From positions 1 through 64,000 of the forward strand of contig CACIWK010000004.1 in assembly GCA_902590345.1 (NCBI GenBank): a stretch of 64,000 bases of DNA. Direction: 5' to 3'. The DNA is from an uncultured Pelagibacteraceae bacterium (GTDB lineage: Bacteria > Pseudomonadota > Alphaproteobacteria > Pelagibacterales > AG-422-B15). Under the pieces are notes generated by a model. It worked only from the letters and a program-made list of their open reading frames with translations. It did not search any database and was not told the DNA's origin. Positions 57,503 to 64,000 of this stretch are shown in pieces; positions within the stretch are counted from its first letter, which is position 1, and each line of letters starts with the position of its first letter. The position numbers and the translations under genes are program-made.

Positions 57503-58156
57503 TTATTTATATCCCATTAGATTCAAGCTAATATTTAAGAGATTTTCTGATGTGACAATTTTTTTATCTGACCAATCCCCTAAAGAAAGTCCAAATTCTT
57601 CATCTGTTTTCCATGTTCGAATACTATGAAAACCACTATCTTTCATTATTTGAGATAGATATTTTAAGTCATAACAACTTTTATGAAAATTTTCTTCATA
57701 ATTTTGCCCTCCATATAATGGTGATTGAATGGAACTTATACCCCCAGGATAAGAACTGTACGCTTTTACAATATTCTCAAAATCAGGAACAGAGATTAAT
57801 AATTTTCCTTTGGTTTTCATCTTATTATATAACAAACTTAAAAATTTTGGCACCTCTACAAATGATATATGTTCAAGAACATGGCATAAATAAATCTCAT
57901 CAATAGAGTTATCTATAAACTTTTCAAATTGCTCTGTTGACCCTACAAGGTGAACATGGTCTAAAGGTCTAGAGTCTATATTAATATATCCTTTTAAATC
58001 AACATCTCCACAGCCAAAATGAACCTTTATTTGCTTATTCAATCCTTCGTCAATGACTTTATTTTCGAATTTATTTTTATTATAACTTTTTGAATATAGC
58101 ACTTTGTTTTTAATTCTATTAACATAATAATTTAAAATATATTTTAAGATGTTCAT
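57503..58156 (-). CDS. SAM-dependent methyltransferase
   Basis: 217-aa class I methyltransferase: KVHFGCGDVDLKGYINIDSRP (GxG at 48-50), DEIYLCHVLEHISFVEVPKFL and KGKLLISVPDFENIVKAY. Similar proteins in polysaccharide loci methylate sugars. Abuts the polymerase start and follows the capsule-type glycosyltransferase by 1 base. Confidence 0.87.
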   Translation of the reverse strand: MNILKYILNYYVNRIKNKVLYSKSYNKNKFENKVIDEGLNKQIKVHFGCGDVDLKGYINIDSRPLDHVHLVGSTEQFEKFIDNSIDEIYLCHVLEHISFVEVPKFLSLLYNKMKTKGKLLISVPDFENIVKAYSSYPGGISSIQSPLYGGQNYEENFHKSCYDLKYLSQIMKDSGFHSIRTWKTDEEFGLSLGDWSDKKIVTSENLLNISLNLMGYK

Positions 58157-58157
58157 T

Positions 58158-59582
58158 TTATAAAATATCCGCTTTAAGAAAAAAATTTATAAAAAATTCC
58201 TTAAATTTATTTATCTCTCTTTGTGATTTCAATGGTGTTCCAGTAGCTGTTCCTGATAAATTTGGCAATGAAGAATTACAAAGATCGATAAGGAACTTTT
58301 TTGCACTAATTTTAATAAACTCTTCTTGTTCAAGCCATTTTTGGTTAAGAACCTCTAATGAATTAATTTTTCTTAAATCAATCGTTCCTGGCATACCTTG
58401 ATACCATGGCTTTCCTGATATGATTGTTTTATATCCCATCAATGATCTTTCATATGCAATTGAGCCAGTTATTGTTACAGGCAAAATAATTTCATTGAAC
58501 TTTTTTTCTAACGATAAATTAAAATTATAATCAAGAAATACGCAACCTAAATCTTTAAGAGTTTCATAATAAAATTTATCCCGCTCTAAACCCACTCTTG
58601 TTAATCCAACAATTGAGTCTGAATATCTTTTAGATGCAAAATGTTCTTTATAGTAAATTTTTCTTTTGTACCCAAGCTGTCTTATTTTTTTGACTATAGA
58701 TATATGATTTGAGTACTCCCAACCTTCTGGAAAAGTTGTCGCTTCTGGTTGAAAGTGAGCTGCAATGAGCAACTCAGGCTGTTCCTTTGATGCTTGTGTA
58801 AAAAAAGATTTTTCTGAAAGCATCTCACTTTCATAAAGTCTTAAATAATCTTTTTGATTTTTTATTATTTTATAAATTGAAAAAAAATTATAATCTTTTT
58901 CAAATTTTAAATTTATAAATTTCTTAATTCTTGATAAAAAATGAAATAGAAGTGATGAATATATATTTATTTTCCACCACCGAGTAATAGATGTATTTCT
59001 AAAATCACCTTCCTTTTGTTTATTAAGAATTTTATTTTGCACTACTTTATCTAGTAAATGTTCAGTTTGATAAATAAATGGATTTTTAAATCTTAGATAC
59101 TGAGAGTCTTCAAAACTAGTTGTTTCTTTTCTTACTAAGACTGTTTGAGAAATAGGATTGCCATATAAAAAAAACTTTTTAATTAGAGCTTTTTCACATG
59201 CTATATTAAAAACAACGGTATCTACGTGATGAGGAATACTTGTAAAAAAAATAACTTTTTCAATTCGAAGTTCTTTTAATATAGTTGATATTGCATTTAT
59301 TTTGTAAATATGTAAATCATAATCGATTTTTAGATTAGAGTCTAAATGGCCCCATCTTTTAAATATTGGATAATTAAAATCTAGCTTTTTGATTAATTCA
59401 TCTTGCTCGGTTTTTTTTTTCAATTTTATTTTATTTTTAATGTAAGAGGGTAATTTTTTACTAATCATATTTTTATCAGCAGAATAAAAATATAAACCAT
59501 TAAAAAAGTATATTCCTTTTTCATTTTTAAATGTTTTTGATATAAGTTTATTTGGAAATGGAATTAATATTTTATTTGACAT
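58158..59582 (-). CDS. capsule-polysaccharide-type glycosyltransferase/biosynthesis protein
   Basis: 474 aa from the ATG at 59582 (a TTG four codons upstream overlaps the ABC gene stop). The region AAHFQPEATTFPEGWEYSNH and the KIYYKEHFASKR and LPVTITGSIAYERSLMGYKTIISGKPWYQG segments resemble KpsC/KpsS-like and related capsule proteins (QPE-T-P, KEH, TG-A-E, GKP-Y). N-terminal half unrecognised. Probably transfers an acidic or nonulosonate sugar, but the activity is unproven. Confidence 0.65.
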   Translation of the reverse strand: MSNKILIPFPNKLISKTFKNEKGIYFFNGLYFYSADKNMISKKLPSYIKNKIKLKKKTEQDELIKKLDFNYPIFKRWGHLDSNLKIDYDLHIYKINAISTILKELRIEKVIFFTSIPHHVDTVVFNIACEKALIKKFFLYGNPISQTVLVRKETTSFEDSQYLRFKNPFIYQTEHLLDKVVQNKILNKQKEGDFRNTSITRWWKINIYSSLLFHFLSRIKKFINLKFEKDYNFFSIYKIIKNQKDYLRLYESEMLSEKSFFTQASKEQPELLIAAHFQPEATTFPEGWEYSNHISIVKKIRQLGYKRKIYYKEHFASKRYSDSIVGLTRVGLERDKFYYETLKDLGCVFLDYNFNLSLEKKFNEIILPVTITGSIAYERSLMGYKTIISGKPWYQGMPGTIDLRKINSLEVLNQKWLEQEEFIKISAKKFLIDLCNSSLPNLSGTATGTPLKSQREINKFKEFFINFFLKADIL

Positions 59583-59590
59583 AAATCTGA

Positions 59591-61342
59591 TCAATTGCTT
59601 TTTTCCATATTTAGTACATTATGAAAGTTCTCTAAAATTTGTTTTTTATGAGTGATGGCAATTATAGTCATGCTATTAGAATGTTTCTTTTTTATGTTCA
59701 TTAATATCTTATTTTCACTTTTATGATCTAAAGATGATGTAGCTTCATCAAGTATCATAATTTCCTTGTTAATATACAAAGCCCTTGCAATTCCCAGTCT
59801 TTGTATTTGTCCACCGGATAATGTTTTGCCATTTTCCCCTACAAATGTATGAATATTAGCTTCAAATCCTAGAATATCCTTCATTAATTCAGATGTTTGG
59901 AGGCATTCGATTACTCTATTATTGTCAATTTCCTCTTTTTTAAACCCAAAAGCAACATTTTCAGCAATTGTTCCGTTCAATAAAAAAATCTTTTGAGACA
60001 CATAAGAAATTTTATTTTGCCAGGATCTGATATTTCTTGAACTTAACTTGATACCATCAACTAAAATTTTACCTTTTTTGGGCTCTAGCAATCCAGCAAT
60101 AAGATCAAGCAATGTGCTCTTTCCACAACCTGTAGGACCGAATATACAATACCATTCATTCTTTTTTATTGAGAAGTTTAACTTTGAGATAAGTTGTTCT
60201 TGTTTAGTTGAATAATTAAAACTCAAATCTTCACACTTTATCATATTAGTAAAAGTTATTTCTTCTGGTGAATGACCCTCATGGTTATTTTTTATATATT
60301 TAATAAGATTATGATGGTTGATATTTAAGTCTAAAACATCTTTCATTGGTTTTAAATTTGCGCTTATTTGAGCCCAATCTTGGTATACCCTATTGAACAA
60401 GGGTATTAATTTTTGTGCGCCATAAACAAGCGCTGCAATTTCAGCAAGAAATAAAATATTATTAGTTGAAGATGAATAAAGTACAGAAATTATTACATAA
60501 AAAATAAGTAAAAAAATTATAATACTTTCTATTAGAATTCTTGGAGCATTTGTAAGAATATTTGATAAATGTTGTGATCTTCGTAATTTATAGTCTGATT
60601 TTTCAAACCTATTTTCAAAGAAAGTTTCCTTTTTTAATAAGACTATTTCTCTAAATCCTAAAACAGCGTCTCTTACTAACGAGCTCATTATGTTACTAGA
60701 ACTGCTGAATGATTTACCAATTTCGTCAAGCTTTCTAGAAACAGACTTAATTATGAAAAAATATACTAATGTCAAAATTAAAAGCATAATAAAAAAAATA
60801 GAAGCATTAATATATATCAAAGTAGCACTGATGAATAAAATTATAATGATTTGACTCATAAAGTGTATAAGAGGAACTAAAACTTGATATACAACCTGAT
60901 TTGCCTTTGTAACAATTGTTGAAATTAATTCACTACTATCAAGCTTAACGTGATCAATATATTTTCTTTTGAAGATAGACTCATAAATTTTGATATTAAC
61001 ATTATGAATTAGTGTTGTACTGAACTTACTTTGTATATAAATTAAATAAGTTCTCATAAAAGCACCTATAAATACAGTTATAGAGAAACAGATCGCTACA
61101 AGAATTAGTAAATCATGATTATTTTCTATTGATATAAATTTTTTCGCTATACTTAATAAAATAGCATTAAATTCATTCCCACTTTCTAAAGTAATACTGA
61201 TAATTGGTATTATCATTCCAATGCTAAGTATTTCAAATATAGCGCAAATAAACCCTATCAAAATAATGATAGAAATTGCTTTACCATTACCCTCCAGAAT
61301 TTCACGAAAAATTCGGTTAAAAATTATTAGTTGCTCATTCAC
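59591..61342 (-). CDS. ABC transporter, PglK-like lipid-linked oligosaccharide flippase
   Basis: 583-aa half-transporter: six transmembrane helices (about 1-320), then ATPase with GPTGCGKSTLLDLIAGLL, signature TLSGGQIQRLGIARALY and Walker B IMILDEATSSLD. The domain order and Q-rich linker match the PglK/MsbA-type exporters that flip undecaprenyl-linked glycans. Starts with GTG at 61342, overlapping the previous stop (GTGA). Confidence 0.88.
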   Translation of the reverse strand: MNEQLIIFNRIFREILEGNGKAISIIILIGFICAIFEILSIGMIIPIISITLESGNEFNAILLSIAKKFISIENNHDLLILVAICFSITVFIGAFMRTYLIYIQSKFSTTLIHNVNIKIYESIFKRKYIDHVKLDSSELISTIVTKANQVVYQVLVPLIHFMSQIIIILFISATLIYINASIFFIMLLILTLVYFFIIKSVSRKLDEIGKSFSSSSNIMSSLVRDAVLGFREIVLLKKETFFENRFEKSDYKLRRSQHLSNILTNAPRILIESIIIFLLIFYVIISVLYSSSTNNILFLAEIAALVYGAQKLIPLFNRVYQDWAQISANLKPMKDVLDLNINHHNLIKYIKNNHEGHSPEEITFTNMIKCEDLSFNYSTKQEQLISKLNFSIKKNEWYCIFGPTGCGKSTLLDLIAGLLEPKKGKILVDGIKLSSRNIRSWQNKISYVSQKIFLLNGTIAENVAFGFKKEEIDNNRVIECLQTSELMKDILGFEANIHTFVGENGKTLSGGQIQRLGIARALYINKEIMILDEATSSLDHKSENKILMNIKKKHSNSMTIIAITHKKQILENFHNVLNMEKSN

Positions 61343-62304
61343 AATTGTATAATTTGTTTAATTTCATCAACATTATCAATAAAAACTATTGGATTAAGAG
61401 AGCTTAAGCTCTCTAAGTGCTTTTTTCTTAGATTTATATCTTCTTTATCACAATCCATTAGATTCAAAATAGAAATAATTTTTGTATCTGAAGGCGCATT
61501 ACACAATGCCGTCGATGCACATCCAATTAACGCACAAAAATCCTCAGGGATGAATTCATATGGCATATATGGACTTAAACTAATTGAATCTTTTATTGAT
61601 AAACTCAATCTTGCTGATTGTCTAGGATGATCTTTTATAAATAATTTATGTCCTGACTGAATTAGAAGATCAGAAATACTTCTATAAATTTTTTTCGTAT
61701 GCTCAGTACTTCCTATATCATTCGCAACGATTAAGAGGCAATTCATATTTTTTGTTGACGAAAACTTATTTATATTTATTTTTTTTTCACCTTTTATTAT
61801 ATTTGATGGATATTTATGAACAGCAAATACACTTGTATAACCTCCTTTATTCCCTTTAGGCATTTGCCAAGAACAAAAATATTTTTTTAAGTAGAGACGA
61901 TTTATAATTATTGTTTTTAAGTCACCTTTTGGCAATTCTTTTGTTTTTTTAAAAGAATTAAGTGTGACTTGTGGAATAAAAATAGATTTGATATTGAAAG
62001 TAATGACAAATAGATCAAAAATAAAAATACTTATTTCATGAAAAAAAGTTAAATTTACACCGATTAGTCTTTTTAGTAAGAATAATAAAGCTAATTGTAA
62101 TGTTTGAATAAATATGTTTGTGGATATAGGAATTACTTTGATTGTACTTTTATTTCCTAGCGCCTCTTTTACAGATAATTTTAAGGTTTTTCCTACTGTA
62201 AAAAGATACTTAATATCATATTGATTATCAGCTTCGATATGTTTAAGGGGTAATGTAGATCCAACAAAAAAAAAGCCTCTTCTTTTTTTTATATTTTTTG
62301 ACAT
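61339..62304 (-). CDS. polysialyltransferase-like glycosyltransferase
   Basis: 321 aa. C-terminal KLFIKDHPRQSARLS, MPYEFIPEDFCALIGCASTAL and IISILNLMD fit the pattern of GT52/polysialyltransferase-type proteins (DHPR, P-E-, GC-S-A). It sits between pseC and the PglK-like transporter, so a nonulosonic-acid transferase is likely. Sequence similarity is weak by eye. Start overlaps the pseC stop (TAATG). Confidence 0.6.
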   Translation of the reverse strand: MSKNIKKRRGFFFVGSTLPLKHIEADNQYDIKYLFTVGKTLKLSVKEALGNKSTIKVIPISTNIFIQTLQLALLFLLKRLIGVNLTFFHEISIFIFDLFVITFNIKSIFIPQVTLNSFKKTKELPKGDLKTIIINRLYLKKYFCSWQMPKGNKGGYTSVFAVHKYPSNIIKGEKKININKFSSTKNMNCLLIVANDIGSTEHTKKIYRSISDLLIQSGHKLFIKDHPRQSARLSLSIKDSISLSPYMPYEFIPEDFCALIGCASTALCNAPSDTKIISILNLMDCDKEDINLRKKHLESLSSLNPIVFIDNVDEIKQIIQL

Positions 62305-63458
62305 TATACTAAAAATTTTCTTAGTGCATTTATTACTTTATCTTGTTGCCACCTTTTCATGCTCGGATATATAGGTATAGATATACATCGCTCATAATAA
62401 TCCTCAGAATTATTTAGTTTAAAGTTTTTTTTAAAAAGTTTCTTATAGAAGGGGTGCTTGTATATCGGTATGTAGTGTATTTGCACCCCAATATCAACAC
62501 TCCTAAGTTTATTAAATAACTTAAGTCTATTAATTTTTAATTGATTAGTATCAAGAAGTACTACATATAGATGAAATGATGAAGTTATATAATTTGGAAT
62601 TTTAGGCAGTATTAAAGGTAATTCTTTAAGTTTTATATCATATCTTTTTGCTAAATCATTTCTCTTTTTTACATATGAATCCAATCTCTTTAATTGACTA
62701 ATTCCCAAAGAAGCAGAAATATCAGTCATTCTGTAGTTATAACCAAGATCAATTTGTTCGTAATACCACTCACCGTTGTTCGAAGAATTTGACTTTTGAT
62801 TCTTAGTTATGCCATGAGTTCTGAGAATTTGAAGCTTTTCCATTAATTTTTTTGAATTCGTGGTTGCGATTCCTCCCTCACCAGTTGTAATAATTTTAAC
62901 TGGATGAAAGCTGAAGACTGTAATTGAGCTGTACTTACAACTTCCAATTAAGGTATTTTTATATTTTGAACCTATTGCATGGGAAGCATCTTCAATGATT
63001 TTAAATTTATATTTTTTTGATAAGTCATAAATTCTCTTCATATCACAAGGTTGTCCGCACATATGCACAGCAACAAGAACAGATGGTAATAATGATTTTT
63101 TCTTTGCTATTTTTAATTTTTCTTCAAGTTTTTTCGAGCAAATATTATAATTTTTAAGTGAGATATCAACAAAATCTATTTGCGCACCACAATAAACAGC
63201 ACAATTCGCAGATGCAACAAAACTGATAGCTGACGTCCAAACAATATCATTTTTTGTTACACCTAAAGCCATACATGATAAATGTAATGCTGAAGTTGCA
63301 GAGTTTACTGCTATCGCATATTTAGCTTTTACTTTTTTTGCGACTAGCTTTTCAAATTTAGGCACCTTATTACCTTGGGTAATAAAATTCGAAGTTAGTA
63401 CTTTTTTTACTTCTTTAATATCAGAACTTGTTATTTCCTGACGTCCATACGGTATCAT
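62304..63458 (-). CDS. pseC: UDP-4-amino-4,6-dideoxy-N-acetyl-L-altrosamine transaminase
   Basis: 384-aa PLP aminotransferase of the DegT/DnrJ/EryC1 family. MIPYGRQEITSSDIKEVKKVL, QGNKVPKFEKLVAKKVKAKYA, AVNSATSALHLSCMALGV, VWTSAISFVASANCAVYCGA and FSFHPVKIITTGEGG (PLP Lys) follow PseC closely. Second step of CMP-pseudaminic acid synthesis. Confidence 0.9.
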   Translation of the reverse strand: MIPYGRQEITSSDIKEVKKVLTSNFITQGNKVPKFEKLVAKKVKAKYAIAVNSATSALHLSCMALGVTKNDIVWTSAISFVASANCAVYCGAQIDFVDISLKNYNICSKKLEEKLKIAKKKSLLPSVLVAVHMCGQPCDMKRIYDLSKKYKFKIIEDASHAIGSKYKNTLIGSCKYSSITVFSFHPVKIITTGEGGIATTNSKKLMEKLQILRTHGITKNQKSNSSNNGEWYYEQIDLGYNYRMTDISASLGISQLKRLDSYVKKRNDLAKRYDIKLKELPLILPKIPNYITSSFHLYVVLLDTNQLKINRLKLFNKLRSVDIGVQIHYIPIYKHPFYKKLFKKNFKLNNSEDYYERCISIPIYPSMKRWQQDKVINALRKFLV

Positions 63459-63470
63459 GTTGCTTATTTC

Positions 63471-64000
63471 CTAGAAGTTCTTATCAATATTTTTTTTAAT
63501 AAGTTTTTGAATTTGTTTGACAGTAAGAAATTTAGTATTTTTACCGCTGTCATAATTAAATCCTCTAGCAACTTTTTTTGCTCTACTGTTTTTTTTATAA
63601 TAGTTATTTACTTTCTGATAGCCTTGAGGAAGTATAACATAATGATCTCCTAGATCATATGTATTATCAGCATCACTTTTACTAATCATTTCTTCATGAA
63701 TTTTCTCTCCTGGACGAATTCCAATTATCTTTAGCGTTGCAGATGGATTTATTGCTTTAGCGACATCTGTAATTTTATAGCTGGGTATCTTTGGGACAAA
63801 AATTTCACCACCAACAGATTTATTTAATGCATTTAGAACAAGCTCAACTCCTTCTTCTAAAGTTATATTAAATCTGGTCATTTCTTTATTTGTTATAGGT
63901 AGGACCTTTTCGCCTTTTTTACTGAGAAATAAGGGCATTACTGAACCCCTACTGCCCATAACGTTTCCATATCTAACCACAGCAAATTTTGTATCATATT
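63471..64000 (-). CDS. pseB: UDP-GlcNAc 4,6-dehydratase (inverting) PseB, 5' part beyond window
   Basis: C-terminal ~176 residues of an SDR: KFAVVRYGNVMGSRGSVMPLF, PITNKEMTRFNITLEEGVELVL, GGEIFVPKIPSYKITDVA and GIRPGEKIHEEMISKSDA are diagnostic for PseB/FlaA1-type enzymes. The frame is open to the right edge, so the catalytic YxxxK part lies outside. First step of pseudaminic acid synthesis; pseC follows. Confidence 0.93.
   Translation of the reverse strand, partial: YDTKFAVVRYGNVMGSRGSVMPLFLSKKGEKVLPITNKEMTRFNITLEEGVELVLNALNKSVGGEIFVPKIPSYKITDVAKAINPSATLKIIGIRPGEKIHEEMISKSDADNTYDLGDHYVILPQGYQKVNNYYKKNSRAKKVARGFNYDSGKNTKFLTVKQIQKLIKKNIDKNF

Overview
The window comes from a low-GC, gene-dense alphaproteobacterium, most likely a streamlined marine lineage. 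I infer this from the gene order and the very AT-rich coding. The chain zapA / 5-formyl-THF cyclo-ligase / ymdB / yebC / ... / tolQRAB / pal / cpoB / tilS / ftsH / folP / glmM, the rluD-rpoH pair, a TrcR (DUF1013) regulator, split pntAA/pntAB/pntB beside a short aa3-oxidase subunit IV, and the type of bL36 all point to Alphaproteobacteria. Many genes overlap or abut. I cannot name the genus; a HIMB59/AEGEAN-169- or SAR11-like group would fit.

Layout. 1-6.4 kb is a quaternary-amine module: a gamma-butyrobetaine-hydroxylase-like dioxygenase (cut by the left edge), the glycine-betaine-type importer proXWV, an EamA permease and a choline-dehydrogenase-like GMC flavoenzyme. 6.4-23.7 kb is housekeeping: rluD, rpoH, purA, then a long leftward block for cell-wall sugar, folate, proteolysis (ftsH), tRNA modification (tilS) and the Tol-Pal envelope system, ending with yebC, ymdB, the cyclo-ligase and zapA. 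Where ruvCAB and ybgC usually sit between yebC and tolQ there is only a small putative Holliday-junction-resolvase-like nuclease. 23.8-29.1 kb is a rightward central-carbon operon (tkt, gap, pgk, fba), followed by efp and an inositol-monophosphatase family gene. 30.4-44.2 kb mixes ribosomal proteins (bL31, bS21, bL36), a small heat-shock protein, purEK, transhydrogenase, N-formylglutamate amidohydrolase, one tRNA-Val, a DUF1329 protein, a HisN-type phosphatase, an SCP2 protein, a DNA glycosylase and an acyltransferase.

44.2-64 kb is a surface-polysaccharide locus with visibly more A+T and Lys/Asn/Ile-rich proteins. It holds nucleotide-sugar enzymes (two gmd paralogues, fcl, galE, gmhA, pseC, pseB), a WecA/MraY-like initiating transferase, glycosyltransferases, a Wzz-like chain-length protein, an O-antigen-ligase-like protein, an EpsG-like polymerase with an apparent frameshift, and a PglK-like ABC flippase. 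Less expected members are a bacterial SET-domain methyltransferase and a 2-oxoglutarate-oxygenase-like protein. pseB-pseC at the right edge indicate synthesis of pseudaminic acid or a relative, and the neighbouring polysialyltransferase-like protein is a plausible transferase for it.

Points that stand out are rpsU with an apparent AUA start behind a strong Shine-Dalgarno; an N-formylglutamate amidohydrolase gene with no ATG/GTG/TTG before its first conserved motif; a 44-residue basic ORF translationally coupled to rpmJ; a possible fourU-type RNA thermometer before hsp20; the frameshifted polymerase; and the putative resolvase at the ruv position. After adding genes too short or too unusual for simple ORF calling, no stretch over 300 bases is left without a gene. 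I saw no CRISPR array, insertion sequence, rRNA or phage genes.
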